This document shows, one piece after another, positions 7,174-17,501 of a DNA stretch of 53,674 bases (the first letter of the stretch is position 1; the number at the start of each line of letters is the position of its first letter). The stretch is taken from positions 171,172 to 224,845 of the forward strand of contig NZ_VTHJ01000003.1 of the NCBI RefSeq assembly GCF_008386495.1, in the 5' to 3' direction. The notes under the pieces were generated by a model, which searched no databases, had not been told where the DNA came from, and worked only from the letters and a program-made list of their open reading frames with translations. Position numbers and translations under genes: made by a program. The stretch comes from Streptomyces tailanensis. GTDB taxonomy: Bacteria; Actinomycetota; Actinomycetes; Streptomycetales; Streptomycetaceae.

Positions 7174-10139
7174 TGTCGTCGCTGACGTACGACCTCACGC
7201 TGGCCGGGCTGTCGGTCGGCAGCGCGGCGGCCCTCACCGGAATCGGCCTGATCGTGACGTACCGGGCCACCGGTGTGCTCAACTTCGCGCACGGGGCGAT
7301 CGCGATGGTCTGCGCGTATCTGCTGCGCCAGTTCACCGTGGAGTGGGGCTGGCCGCTGTGGCTCGGTGCCGCTGTGACCCTGCTGGTGGTGGCCCCCGCG
7401 ATCGGCCTGGTCCTGGAACGCTTCGTCTTCCGCCCGCTCGCCGTGCTCGGCGGCGACCCGGCGCAGACCCTCGTGGCCTCCCTCGGCGTCTTCGTCCTCC
7501 TCGTCGGCGGGGCCGCCCTGCTGTGGGGCCAGGGGGCGCGGGCGGACGCGCCGACGCTGGTGGCGGCCGACCCCTGGGGCCAGTTGGCGGTGGCCGTGGC
7601 GATCGCGGCGGCCGTAGGCGCGGTCACCCGCTGGACCCGCTTCGGGCGCGAACTGCGCGCTGTCGTGGACGACAGATCCCTCGCCGTCCTCGGCGGCATC
7701 GACGCCGACCGGGTCGCCGCCGCGGGCTGGGCGTTCGGCTCGTTCACGGCGGGCCTGACCGGCGTACTGCTGGCCCCTTACGTACGCCTCGACCCGTACG
7801 GCATGCCGCTGCTCGTGATGGAGGTGGTCGCCGTCGCGGTCGCCGCCCGGATGCGCAGCCTGCCGGTGGCCGTGGTGGTGGCGCTGGGCATCGGCGTCGC
7901 CCAGAGCCAGCTGACCCGGCTGCACCCCTCGGGCTGGGCGGAGCCGTTGGTCCAGGCCGTGGGCGCCAACCTCTTCGTGGTGGCGCTGCTGATCGCGGCC
8001 CTGGTCCTGCCCGGCGTCGGCACCCGGGACGCCCTGCCGCGTACGGCGACCGCGCGGTCCGAGACGCCGACGGGTGCCTGGATCGTGGCGGTGATCCTGT
8101 TCCTGATCCCGCTCGGCTTCGCGGGCCGGGACCTGCACACGTCCGTCCAGGTCCCGGCCCTGGGCGTGATCCTGTTGTCCCTGGTCGTGGTGACGGGCCG
8201 GGGCGGCCAGATCTCCCTCGGCCAGGCGGCGTACGCGGGCCTGGGCGCGCTGTTCACAGCGCTGCTGGCGGCCGGCCGTTTCCCGTTCCTGCCGGCGCTG
8301 CCCGAACTGACCGCGCTCCTGGCGGCTGTACTGCTGGTGGCTCCCCTGGGCCTGCTGACGGGCTGGCCCGCGATCAGCCGCCACGGCCTGGCGCTGGCCC
8401 TGGCCACGTTCGCGGTGGGCGTCGGGGTGAGCCGCTTCGTCTTCGCCCAGCCGTACGCTACGTCCGGTCTCACGCTGTCCCGCCCGGCGGGCTTCGCCGA
8501 CGACCGCGTGTACTACGTCCTGGAGTTGGGGTTGCTGGCGGGCGCGCTGGCGGCCACCCGCCTGCTCCGCCGGGGCCGCACGGGCCGGGCCCTGGCGGCC
8601 ATGCGGGACCACGAGTCGGGGGCCTCCGCGGCGGGCGTACGCGTGCCGTCGTTGAAGCTGACGGCCTTCGTCGCGGGCGCCGCCCTTGCCGCCCTCGGCG
8701 GCGGCATGCTCGCCATGGGCGTCCGCGCCTTCGACCCCGCCGCCTACGACCCCGTCCGCGGCCTCCTCTGGTTCGCCGCCATCGTCGTCCTGGGCGCCGA
8801 CAACACGCTGGGCGCCCTCGCCGCGGCCGCCCTGCTGGTGGGGCTGGACGCGGGCACCAGGGGCGGGGTCGCGGCCGCGGTGATCGGCGTCCTGGCGGTA
8901 CTGGTGGGCCGCTTCCCCGCCGGACCGTACGAGACGGTGCGCGCGGCGGCCGTACGGCCGCGGTCGGGGCGGCGCGGGGTGTTGACGCCGCTGGGGGTCG
9001 GGGTGCGGGGCAGGTTACGGGCAGGGGGAGTGGTGGCCGACGGCGGGGCCACCGGGAGGGGTGCGGAGGTGGCGGAGGCCTCGGCTGCGGGCTGGGCCGG
9101 AGCCGGGAGCACCGCAGGGCTCGGCGCCACGGGCATGGGCGCCACGGGCATGGGCGGCACGGGCATGGGCGGCACGGGCATGGGCGGCACGGGCATCGAC
9201 ACCACAGGCCTGGGTGGCACGGGCGTCGGCCGCGTCGGCCGCGGTACGCGGCGCGGTGGAGACCGTCGGCGGGACGCGCGGAGCACGGCGGGCGCGGGTG
9301 CGGAGCCGCCGCGCCCCGCACCCAGGGCGCCACGACCGCTGAAGCCGATGGAACACGCCCACCAGGACGACGGCTCGCCGGGCGCGGCGGAGTACGGCGG
9401 CCCAAGCCGAGGCCTGCCCGGCGCGGTAGAACCGCCGCACGCCCTCCGCGCCCGCCGGCTCCACGTCACCTACGGCGGTTTCACCGCTCTCGACGGTGTC
9501 GATCTCGACGTCCTCCCGGGCCGGATCAGCGCGGTCGTGGGGCCCAACGGGGCCGGGAAGAGCACGCTGTTCCACTGTCTGGCCGGGACGCTGCGGCCCG
9601 ATCACGGGCGGGTCCGCCTCGGGGAGCGGGACGTCACTCGGCTGTCCGCGCATGCCCGTACGCGGCTCGGAGTCGCACGTACGTTTCAACAGCTGGCCGT
9701 TTTCCCCTCATTGACCGTGGCCGAAAATGTTCGGGTGGGTGCTGAGCAGGGGCGGGTCGCCGACCCCGGGGCCCTGGAGCGGGCACTGCGGTTGTTCGGG
9801 CTGGACGGGCCGGTGCGGGCGTTGCCCGCGGCCGGGCTGCCGACCGGGACGCTGCGGCGGGTCGAGCTGGCGCGGGCGTTCGCCGGGAGTCCGCGCGTGC
9901 TGCTGCTCGACGAGCCCGCCGCCGGGCTCGACACGGGTGAAGTAGCCGCCCTCGCCCGCGTGTTGCGGGCCCTCGCGGCGGACGGGACGGCCCTGCTGGT
10001 CGTCGAGCACGACCTCGACCTCGTCGCGGACCTCGCGGACGTCGTGCACGTCATGGCGGCGGGCCGGATCGTCACCTCCGGCCCCGCCGACCAGGTCCTG
10101 CGCACGCTCGGCCCGCGCGACACGGCGGCCGGACGATGA
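7173..10139 (+). CDS. Fused branched-chain amino acid-type ABC transporter: LivH-LivM permeases and LivG ATPase
   Basis: 988 residues holding three subunits in one chain. Residues about 1-285 are LivH-like (GIGLIVTYRATGVLNFAHGA). Residues about 300-585 are LivM-like (TGRGGQISLGQAAYAGLGA, then the conserved AISRHGLALALATFA region). A 165-residue low-complexity linker follows (about 590-755) containing a Met-Gly-Gly-Thr-Gly tandem repeat. Residues about 756-988 are LivG-like: Walker A GPNGAGKS at about 790-797, Walker B RVLLLDEPAAGLD, and VVEHD switch. The ABC signature is degenerate (LPTGTLRR in place of LSYGQQRR). An in-frame ATG at 9348 before the ATPase could also give a separate LivG. It partners with the binding lipoprotein at 4677-5993. 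Confidence 0.92.
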   Translation: MSSLTYDLTLAGLSVGSAAALTGIGLIVTYRATGVLNFAHGAIAMVCAYLLRQFTVEWGWPLWLGAAVTLLVVAPAIGLVLERFVFRPLAVLGGDPAQTLVASLGVFVLLVGGAALLWGQGARADAPTLVAADPWGQLAVAVAIAAAVGAVTRWTRFGRELRAVVDDRSLAVLGGIDADRVAAAGWAFGSFTAGLTGVLLAPYVRLDPYGMPLLVMEVVAVAVAARMRSLPVAVVVALGIGVAQSQLTRLHPSGWAEPLVQAVGANLFVVALLIAALVLPGVGTRDALPRTATARSETPTGAWIVAVILFLIPLGFAGRDLHTSVQVPALGVILLSLVVVTGRGGQISLGQAAYAGLGALFTALLAAGRFPFLPALPELTALLAAVLLVAPLGLLTGWPAISRHGLALALATFAVGVGVSRFVFAQPYATSGLTLSRPAGFADDRVYYVLELGLLAGALAATRLLRRGRTGRALAAMRDHESGASAAGVRVPSLKLTAFVAGAALAALGGGMLAMGVRAFDPAAYDPVRGLLWFAAIVVLGADNTLGALAAAALLVGLDAGTRGGVAAAVIGVLAVLVGRFPAGPYETVRAAAVRPRSGRRGVLTPLGVGVRGRLRAGGVVADGGATGRGAEVAEASAAGWAGAGSTAGLGATGMGATGMGGTGMGGTGMGGTGIDTTGLGGTGVGRVGRGTRRGGDRRRDARSTAGAGAEPPRPAPRAPRPLKPMEHAHQDDGSPGAAEYGGPSRGLPGAVEPPHALRARRLHVTYGGFTALDGVDLDVLPGRISAVVGPNGAGKSTLFHCLAGTLRPDHGRVRLGERDVTRLSAHARTRLGVARTFQQLAVFPSLTVAENVRVGAEQGRVADPGALERALRLFGLDGPVRALPAAGLPTGTLRRVELARAFAGSPRVLLLDEPAAGLDTGEVAALARVLRALAADGTALLVVEHDLDLVADLADVVHVMAAGRIVTSGPADQVLRTLGPRDTAAGR
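9123..9228 (+). repeat. 15-bp in-frame minisatellite in the LivM-LivG linker
   Basis: About five near-perfect copies of a 15-bp unit, GGCACGGGCATGGGC and close variants, with degenerate copies at the edge. They encode repeats of Gly-Thr-Gly-Met-Gly. The unit is a multiple of three, so changes in copy number keep the frame. Confidence 0.9.
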
Positions 10140-10774
10140 CCCTCGTCTCCCTCCGGCATGCCCGCGTCCGATACGGCCCCCTGGAGGCCCTGCACGGCGT
10201 CACCCTCGCCGCGCCGGGCCCCGGCCTGACCGTTCTGTTGGGCCGCAACGGCTCCGGCCGTACGACCGCGCTGCGCGCCCTCGCCGGCGCGGTGCCGCTC
10301 TCCGGCGGGGCCGTGGTGTGGGACGGGGCCGATGTCACCCGGATGCCCGCGTACGAGCGGGCCCGGCGGGGCCTCGTCCTCGTCCCCGAGCGGCGGGCCG
10401 TCTTCGGCTCGCTCACCGTGCGCGAGAACCTCGAACTCGCCGCGCCGGACTTCTCGTACGCCCTGGACGCCTATCCAGCGCTCGAACCGCTCCTTCCCCG
10501 CCGCACCAACACCCTCTCCGGCGGCGAGCAGCGCATGCTCGCGCTGTCGCGCGCCCTGCCGGCACGCGCGCGTGTCGTGCTCGTCGACGAGCCCACCCAG
10601 GGCATGTCACCGATGGTCGCGGCCCGCACGTACGAGCTGCTGAGGGGACTCGACGCCTGCGTGGTCGTCGCCGAACAGCGCCTGCCACCGGGGCTGCGCG
10701 GGGCGTCGGCGCTCGTGTACGAACTCCGACGCGGGACGGTGGCGTTCAGCGGCGAGGCGGCCGAGTTGCCGTAG
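10136..10774 (+). CDS. LivF-type ABC transporter ATPase with an altered Walker A
   Basis: 212 residues, shorter than the usual 230-240. It overlaps the upstream fusion gene by ATGA. Features: signature LSGGEQRMLALSRAL, Walker B RVVLVDEPTQGMSP, and AEQ at the switch position as usual for LivF. The Walker A reads GRNGSGRTT, with Arg42 where the nucleotide-binding Lys is expected. It should pair with the LivG part of the fused protein as the second ATPase. It may hydrolyse ATP poorly. Confidence 0.88.
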   Translation: MTLVSLRHARVRYGPLEALHGVTLAAPGPGLTVLLGRNGSGRTTALRALAGAVPLSGGAVVWDGADVTRMPAYERARRGLVLVPERRAVFGSLTVRENLELAAPDFSYALDAYPALEPLLPRRTNTLSGGEQRMLALSRALPARARVVLVDEPTQGMSPMVAARTYELLRGLDACVVVAEQRLPPGLRGASALVYELRRGTVAFSGEAAELP

Positions 10775-10805
10775 GGGATTGCCGTGAGGGCCGGATGACA
10801 GGCGC

Positions 10806-10839
10806 GGGTCCCACCCGGTCGGGGAGCCGGATGGGACCC
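10806..10839. terminator. Hairpin terminator after livF
   Basis: Arms GGGTCCCA at 10806-10813 and TGGGACCC at 10832-10839, with an inner CCGG/CCGG pairing. It lies between livF and the convergent Rpf/LysM gene and probably acts on both. Confidence 0.75.
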
Positions 10840-10864
10840 AGGTACCCGGGCGTCGGAGGAGCGC

Positions 10865-12051
<1,187 letters not shown>

Positions 12052-12822
12052 GTGCCGCGCATGCTCGAGGTCAGCGACGAGGTACGCGCCGAGATCGGCA
12101 ATGAAGAAGCCGACCGGCTGCTCGCCGGAGAGAACGCCCCCGGCGGCTACGACTGCACGTCGTGCCGCACCCCCGGCGACTCCGAGCAGGAGCGCACCAG
12201 CACCGTCCTGTTCGTCGGCGACGAGACAGCCGTGCTCGCCTTCGCCCACGCCACCTGTCTGCCCTCCCAGGTCGTCCAGGTCACCGAGGAGCAACTGCAG
12301 GGCGCCGCCCGTTCCATCGCCGGGGACTCCCCGGCCCAGGCCGCACCCGAGCAGGCCGTGCTCGGCGTCACCAGCGGACTGATCCTGCTCAGCGGCGAGT
12401 TGCACCCCGCGCTCGTCGTGGAGCCGACCGCGCCGATCGCGCGGCCGGGCACGACCGGCTCCGGTGACGACTTCCTGCCGCTGCTCATCGAGCAGGGCTT
12501 CATGCCGCTGCCCCAGATCGACTCCGTGCCGCCCGTGCTGCACGGCTGGTCCGTCCTGCTCGCCATGGGCCAGCTGCACGCCATCCTGCAGCCGGGTACG
12601 TCCGCCGGGTCGCCGGTCGCCTGGTGGCAGGCGCATCAGGCGCTTCAGGTCGCCGACGGCTGGCGGGCGGCCGCGAACAAGCACCAGCAGGTGTTGATGT
12701 TCGCGGCGCCGGTGGGGTCGATCGGGCGGCAGCCGCGGGAGGATCTGCTGCGGGAGGCGCTCGACAAGGCGGCGGCCTCCGGCAAGTTGGTCGCGGCGAC
12801 GTTGCCGCTGGCCGGGACCTGA
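12052..12822 (+). CDS. Unknown cytoplasmic protein with a Cys pair
   Basis: 256 residues, no signal or membrane segment. The N-terminus reads MLEVSDEVRAEIGNEEADRLLAGENAPGGYDCTSCRTPG, with a C-x2-C that might bind a metal, and a third Cys later (HATCLPSQ). I recognise no family with a known activity; I believe similar proteins occur across Streptomyces. I prefer the GTG at 12052 because CGAGGAG lies 6-7 nt upstream; the in-frame ATG at 12061 is an alternative. Confidence 0.8.
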   Translation: MPRMLEVSDEVRAEIGNEEADRLLAGENAPGGYDCTSCRTPGDSEQERTSTVLFVGDETAVLAFAHATCLPSQVVQVTEEQLQGAARSIAGDSPAQAAPEQAVLGVTSGLILLSGELHPALVVEPTAPIARPGTTGSGDDFLPLLIEQGFMPLPQIDSVPPVLHGWSVLLAMGQLHAILQPGTSAGSPVAWWQAHQALQVADGWRAAANKHQQVLMFAAPVGSIGRQPREDLLREALDKAAASGKLVAATLPLAGT

Positions 12823-12874
12823 GTTCTTCCCATCGCGCAGCTCTCCGCGCCCCTTCAAGGCGACCGGAGGCTGA

Positions 12875-13324
12875 ATGGTGGAGCCGGCGCATCTCTTGCG
12901 CGGTGGGGTCGTTGGCAGTGACGTGCACGCATATGACGTTCCCCGCCGCCAGTCCTACCAGTCGATCTCTTCCCTGCGGCCGACTCAGGATCCTTCGGGA
13001 GGCCCATCCGCCACGCCGATCTACGACACGCTCTACGCCGAGTGGGTCCGGAACTATCGGGCCCTGCCGGGCGACCGGAACGGTGAGGAGGAGCTGGGCT
13101 TCACGGGTTTCGGGAACCTCCCGCACGGTTCGGGCGGGCGCGGTACGGGTTCGTACAGCGCCCGGCACGCCACGGGGCACCTCGCCACCCAGCGCGAGTC
13201 CCAGTCCGGCAACACGACCACGACGACCACCGCGTGGCAGCCGGTCGGGCGGATCCCCACCGGGCACACGGGGATGCACCACATCCCGTCCCCGCTGACA
13301 CCGAACCCGCGCCGGGGTCTTTGA
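12875..13324 (+). CDS. Small unknown protein, Gly/Ser/Thr/Pro-rich
   Basis: 149 residues, largely disordered in appearance. A short conserved-looking segment, PIYDTLYAEW at about 48-57, resembles the opening of small Streptomyces proteins of unknown function that share PIYDxL. GGAGG stands 4 nt before the ATG at 12875; a GTG at 12923 is an alternative. It ends just before a strong terminator shared with der. No function can be assigned. Confidence 0.6.
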   Translation: MVEPAHLLRGGVVGSDVHAYDVPRRQSYQSISSLRPTQDPSGGPSATPIYDTLYAEWVRNYRALPGDRNGEEELGFTGFGNLPHGSGGRGTGSYSARHATGHLATQRESQSGNTTTTTTAWQPVGRIPTGHTGMHHIPSPLTPNPRRGL

Positions 13325-13329
13325 AGCGG

Positions 13330-13381
13330 GCAGACGTAGAGGCGGCCACCCGGAACCCGGGGTGGCCGCCTCTACGTCTGC
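13330..13381. terminator. Very strong bidirectional terminator before der
   Basis: Perfect 22-bp arms at 13330-13351 and 13360-13381 around an 8-nt loop, with a further AGCG/CGCT pairing outside. It sits 5 bp after the plus-strand gene and 7 bp after the der stop on the other strand. The plus-side tail CTTTCGCTC is only weakly T-rich. Confidence 0.92.
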
Positions 13382-13388
13382 TTTCGCT

Positions 13389-14849
13389 CTACTTCTTCTT
13401 GCCGCGCTTCTCGCGCACCCGTACCGAGATATGGATCGGCGTCCCCTCGAAACCGAACTCCTCGCGCAGGCGGCGCTCGATGAAGCGGCGATAGCCCGCC
13501 TCGATGAAGCCGGAGGCGAAGAGCACGAAGCGCGGGGGCTTGGTGCCTGCCTGGGTGCCGAAGAGGATCCGGGGCTGCTTGCCACCCCGGATCGGGTGCG
13601 GGTGGGCGGAGACCAGCTCGCCGAGGAAGGCGTTCAGACGGCCCGTCGGGACACGGGTCTCCCAGCCGGCGAGAGCCGTCTCGATCGCGGGGACCAGCTT
13701 CTCCATGTGCCGGCCGGTGCGCGCCGAGACATTGACCCGGGGCGCCCAGGCGACCTGACCGAACTCGGTCTCGATCTCCCGCTCCAGGTAGTAGCGGCGC
13801 TCCTCGTCGAGGGTGTCCCACTTGTTGTACGCGATGACCATCGCGCGGCCGGCCTCGACGGCCATCGTCACGATGCGCTGATCCTGCACCGAGATCGACT
13901 CGGAGGCGTCGATGAGGATGACCGCGACCTCGGCCTTCTCTACGGCGGCGGCTGTGCGCAGCGAGGCGTAGTAGTCGGCGCCCTGCTGCAGGTGGACGCG
14001 CTTGCGGATGCCCGCCGTGTCGACGAACTTCCAGGTGACGCCGCCGAGTTCGATCAGCTCGTCGACCGGGTCACGGGTGGTGCCCGCGATCTCGTTGACG
14101 ACGACGCGCTCCTCGTTCGCCACCTTGTTGAGGAGGGAGGACTTGCCGACGTTCGGGCGGCCGATGAGGGCGATGCGGCGGGGGCCGCCGACCGCCGTGC
14201 CGAAGCTCTGCTCGGGCGCCTCGGGCAGGGCCTCCAGGACGGCGTCCAGCATGTCGCCGGTGCCACGGCCGTGCAGCGCGGAGACGGGGTGCGGCTCGCC
14301 GAGGCCCAGGGACCACAGGTACGAGGCGTCGGCCTCGCCGCTCGGGCCGTCGACCTTGTTGGCGCACAGCACCACGGGCTTACCGGCCTTGCGCAGCAGT
14401 CGTACGACGGCCTCGTCGGTGTCGGTGGCGCCGACCTTGGCGTCGACGACGAACACGACGGCGTCGGCGGCCTCGATGGCGTACTCGGCCTGGGCGGCGA
14501 CGGAGGCGTCGATGCCGAGGACGTCCTGCTCCCAGCCGCCGGTGTCGACGACCTTGAAGCGGCGGCCCGCCCACTCGGCCTCGTAGGTGACGCGGTCGCG
14601 GGTGACGCCGGGCTTGTCCTCGACGACCGCCTCGCGGCGGCCGATGATGCGGTTCACGAGCGTCGACTTGCCGACGTTCGGGCGGCCGACGACGGCGAGG
14701 ACGGGCAGCGGGCCGTGGCCCGCCTCATCGATCGCGCCCTCGACGTCCTCCAGGTCGAAGCCCTCTTCCGCGGCGAGCTCCATGAACTCCGCGTACTCGG
14801 CGTCGCCAAGCTCTCCGTGCTCGTGCTCGGAGGGAAACTGGTCGTTCAT
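13389..14849 (-). CDS. der: Ribosome biogenesis GTPase Der (EngA)
   Basis: 486 residues. Two tandem GTPase domains: P-loop GRPNVGKST at about 55-63 and a second GRPNVGKSS at about 226-234. A KH-like domain and a very basic tail (VREKRGKKK) follow. Der binds the 50S subunit and is needed for its maturation. The N-terminal acidic extension (about 1-45) is usual in Streptomyces. I chose the ATG at 14849, with AGAGG upstream; the ATG at 14873 is possible. It is last in the aroH-tyrA-cmk-plsC-der run. Confidence 0.96.
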   Translation of the reverse strand: MNDQFPSEHEHGELGDAEYAEFMELAAEEGFDLEDVEGAIDEAGHGPLPVLAVVGRPNVGKSTLVNRIIGRREAVVEDKPGVTRDRVTYEAEWAGRRFKVVDTGGWEQDVLGIDASVAAQAEYAIEAADAVVFVVDAKVGATDTDEAVVRLLRKAGKPVVLCANKVDGPSGEADASYLWSLGLGEPHPVSALHGRGTGDMLDAVLEALPEAPEQSFGTAVGGPRRIALIGRPNVGKSSLLNKVANEERVVVNEIAGTTRDPVDELIELGGVTWKFVDTAGIRKRVHLQQGADYYASLRTAAAVEKAEVAVILIDASESISVQDQRIVTMAVEAGRAMVIAYNKWDTLDEERRYYLEREIETEFGQVAWAPRVNVSARTGRHMEKLVPAIETALAGWETRVPTGRLNAFLGELVSAHPHPIRGGKQPRILFGTQAGTKPPRFVLFASGFIEAGYRRFIERRLREEFGFEGTPIHISVRVREKRGKKK

Positions 14850-14929
14850 GAAGTCCGTACCTCTGTCGTTCATCGTGGTGATCGGTGGAGCACGCGGGGG
14901 TGCCGAGTGCTCCACTACTCGAGTGTTGC

Positions 14930-15592
14930 CTAGCGGCCGGTGAGCCGCCTGGCGTTTTCCAGGTGTGCGCCGAGCTGCTTCTGGATACGCTCGGTCGCCT
15001 CGTCCAGGGCCTTGCGCGTACGTCGTCCGCTGCCGTCGCCCGCCTCGAAGGGGTCACCGAAGACGACGTCGACGCGGCTTCGCAGCGGAGGCAGCCCCTT
15101 TATCAACCGTCCGCGCCGGTCGGAACTTCCCAGTACGGCGACCGGGACGATCTGTGCGTTGCCGCGTACCGCGAAGTACGCGAGCCCGGCACGCAGCGAG
15201 GCGAAGTCGCCCTCGCCCCGGGTGCCCTCCGGGAAGATGCCCAGCACACCGCCGTTGTGCAGGACGGCCAGCGCCTGGGTGATGGCGGTGCGGTCGGCGG
15301 TCGAGCGGTCCACCTTCAGCTGGCCGATGCGCAGCAGGAAGGGGTCGAGGGGACCGATGAACGCCTCCTTCTTGATGAGGAAGTGCGTCGGCCGGGGTGC
15401 CACGCCCATGACCATCGGGCCGTCGATGTTGTGGGAGTGGTTGATCGCGAAGATCACCGGGCCGGTCGCGGGGACCTTCCAGGCGCCCAGGACGCGCGGC
15501 TTCCACAGGCCGTACATCAGGCCGACGCCGATACGCCGTCCGACCTCGGCGCCCCGTACCGAAGGAGCCTGGACCGAAGAGGTCTCGCTCAC
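14930..15592 (-). CDS. plsC: 1-acyl-sn-glycerol-3-phosphate acyltransferase-like (PlsC family)
   Basis: 220 residues. Block I of the acyltransferase family, NHSHNID (H-x4-D), and block [10 protein letters not shown], are both present. It would add the second acyl chain to lysophosphatidic acid at the inner membrane face. The GTG start overlaps the cmk stop (GTGA at 15589-15592), and der follows after 80 bp; cmk-plsC-der clustering is common in actinobacteria. Streptomyces carry several paralogues, so the exact acceptor is unproven. Confidence 0.9.
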   Translation of the reverse strand: MSETSSVQAPSVRGAEVGRRIGVGLMYGLWKPRVLGAWKVPATGPVIFAINHSHNIDGPMVMGVAPRPTHFLIKKEAFIGPLDPFLLRIGQLKVDRSTADRTAITQALAVLHNGGVLGIFPEGTRGEGDFASLRAGLAYFAVRGNAQIVPVAVLGSSDRRGRLIKGLPPLRSRVDVVFGDPFEAGDGSGRRTRKALDEATERIQKQLGAHLENARRLTGR

Positions 15593-16266
15593 TTCGCCGC
15601 CCGCTTCTCCTCGATGAGCGTGACCACGCACTCGATGACCTGCTGGAGGGTGAGGTCCGAGGTGTCCACCTCGACCGCGTCGTCCGCCTTGGCGAGCGGC
15701 GAGGCCTTGCGGTTGGAGTCGGCCGCGTCCCGCTTGAGCAGGGCCTCGCGGGTCGCGTGGACGTCGACGCCCTTCAGCTCACCGCTGCGGCGGGCGGCGC
15801 GGGCCTCCGGGGAGGCGGTGAGGAAGATCTTCAGGTCGGCGTCCGGCAGTACGGTCGTTCCGATGTCGCGGCCCTCGACGACGATGCCGTTCTCGGCGCC
15901 CGAGGCGATGGACCGCTGGAGCTCGGTGATCCGCGCCCGCACCTCCGGTACGGCACTCACCGCGCTGACCTTGGAGGTGACCTCCTGGGTGCGGATCGGG
16001 CCGGCGACGTCCGTGCCGTCGACCGTGATGGTCGGCCCGGCCGGGTCGGTCCCGGAGACGATCTCCGGCTTCCCGGCCACGGCGGCGATCGCCGAGGGGT
16101 CCTCTATGTCGATGCCGTTGTTGACCATCCACCACGTGATCGCCCGGTACTGGGCTCCCGTGTCCAGATAGCTCAGCCCGAGCTGCGCGGCCACGGCCTT
16201 CGAGGTGCTCGACTTGCCCGTGCCGGAGGGGCCGTCGATGGCAACGATCACTGTGGCGCGTTCCAC
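15589..16266 (-). CDS. cmk: Cytidylate kinase
   Basis: 225 residues. P-loop GPSGTGKSS at about 12-20, then the long NMP-binding insert typical of bacterial CMP kinases, with GRDIGT and the lid RR/RD residues (ARAARRSGE ... LLKRDAADSNR). It phosphorylates CMP and dCMP with ATP. Start GTG at 16266 with AAAGGTG upstream. Its stop overlaps the plsC start by 4 bp. It is separated from tyrA by 149 bp. Confidence 0.95.
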   Translation of the reverse strand: MERATVIVAIDGPSGTGKSSTSKAVAAQLGLSYLDTGAQYRAITWWMVNNGIDIEDPSAIAAVAGKPEIVSGTDPAGPTITVDGTDVAGPIRTQEVTSKVSAVSAVPEVRARITELQRSIASGAENGIVVEGRDIGTTVLPDADLKIFLTASPEARAARRSGELKGVDVHATREALLKRDAADSNRKASPLAKADDAVEVDTSDLTLQQVIECVVTLIEEKRAAK

Positions 16267-16415
16267 TGGGGAGCACCTTTCCTGGTCCGAGGTGAATGGG
16301 GCAGGACGGAAAGCGCCCCGGACAAGGGTACTGGGTACCCGTAGCCCATCCGGCCGTACCTATGGCGGCCGTGCACTGTCCTTATAGCCGACGTCTACTG
16401 CTCTATGGCCAAGGC

Positions 16416-17501
16416 CTACTGCCGAATCGCCCAACCCCGTTCCCGCAGCGACGCCGTCAGTACCGGCGCCGCCTTCGGCTCCACCATCAGCTGCACCAGG
16501 CCGGCCTGCTGCCCGGTGGCGTGCTCGATGCGTACGTCCTCGATGTTGACGCCGGCCATGCCCGCGTCGGCGAAGATACGGGCCAGTTGGCCGGGCTGGT
16601 CGTCGATGAGGACGGCCACGATCTCGTAGGCCCGCGGAGCGGACCCGTGCTTGCCGGGGACGCGGATCTGGCCGGCGTTGCCGCGGCGCAGGACGTCCTC
16701 GATGCCGGTGACGCCCTCGTGGCGCTTGGCCTCGTCGGAGGCCTGGAGGGCGCGCAGGGCCTGGACGGTCTCGTCGAGGTCGGCGGAGACGTCGGCGAGC
16801 ACGTCGGCGACCGGGCCGGGGTTGGCGGAGAGGATGTCGATCCACATACGCGGGTCGGAGGCCGCGACGCGGGTCACGTCCCGGATGCCCTGCCCGCACA
16901 GCCGTACGGCCGACTCCTCGGCGTGCTCCAGGCGCGCGGCGACCAGGCTGGAGACCAGGTGCGGCATGTGCGAGACCAGGGCGACGGCGCGGTCGTGGGC
17001 GTCCGCGTCCATGACCACCGGCACGGCCCGGCAGTGCGAGACCAGCTCCAGGGCCAGGTTCAGGACCTCGGTGTCGGTGTCCCGGGTCGGGGTCAGCACC
17101 CAGGGACGGCCCTCGAAGAGGTCGGCGGTGGCGGCCAGGGGTCCGGACTTCTCACGGCCCGACATCGGGTGCGTACCGATGTAGGCCGACAGGTCGAGGC
17201 CGAGTTCCTCCAGCTCACGGCGCGGGCCGCCCTTGACGGAGGCGACGTCGAGGTAGCCGCGGGCGACGCCCCGGCGCATGGCGTCGGCGAGCACTCCGGC
17301 CACGTGCGCGGGCGGGGCGGCGACGATCGCGAGGTCCACCGGGCCGGCGGGCGCCTCGTCGGTGCCGGCGCCGAGCCCGGCCGCCGTACGGGCGTGCTCC
17401 AGGTCACGGTCGGCGAGGTGGACGGTCACGCCGCGCTGGGCGAGGGCGAGGGCGGCGGACGTGCCGATCAGGCCGGTGCCGATGACGAGTGCGGTTCTCA
17501 C
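16416..17501 (-). CDS. tyrA: Prephenate dehydrogenase with C-terminal ACT domain
   Basis: 361 residues. NAD(P)-binding Rossmann motif GTGLIGTS at about 8-15, catalytic region THPMSGREKSGP, and an ACT domain (about 290-361, YEIVAVLIDDQPGQLARIFADAGMAGVNIEDVRIEH). It converts prephenate to 4-hydroxyphenylpyruvate for tyrosine; the ACT domain suggests feedback control. The GTG start overlaps the stop of aroH (GTGA at 17498-17501), so the last two steps are co-translated. Confidence 0.95.
   Translation of the reverse strand: MRTALVIGTGLIGTSAALALAQRGVTVHLADRDLEHARTAAGLGAGTDEAPAGPVDLAIVAAPPAHVAGVLADAMRRGVARGYLDVASVKGGPRRELEELGLDLSAYIGTHPMSGREKSGPLAATADLFEGRPWVLTPTRDTDTEVLNLALELVSHCRAVPVVMDADAHDRAVALVSHMPHLVSSLVAARLEHAEESAVRLCGQGIRDVTRVAASDPRMWIDILSANPGPVADVLADVSADLDETVQALRALQASDEAKRHEGVTGIEDVLRRGNAGQIRVPGKHGSAPRAYEIVAVLIDDQPGQLARIFADAGMAGVNIEDVRIEHATGQQAGLVQLMVEPKAAPVLTASLRERGWAIRQ

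Noticed and set aside
9123..9228. CRISPR-like array
   Set aside because: The repeats are contiguous 15-bp units without spacers, inside a coding frame. No CRISPR array or cas gene was seen anywhere in the window.
7173..10139. Frameshift or assembly error joining livM and livG
   Set aside because: The frame is open over 988 codons with proper codon use on both sides, and the linker itself keeps third-position G/C. I treat it as a true fusion, though resequencing would settle it.
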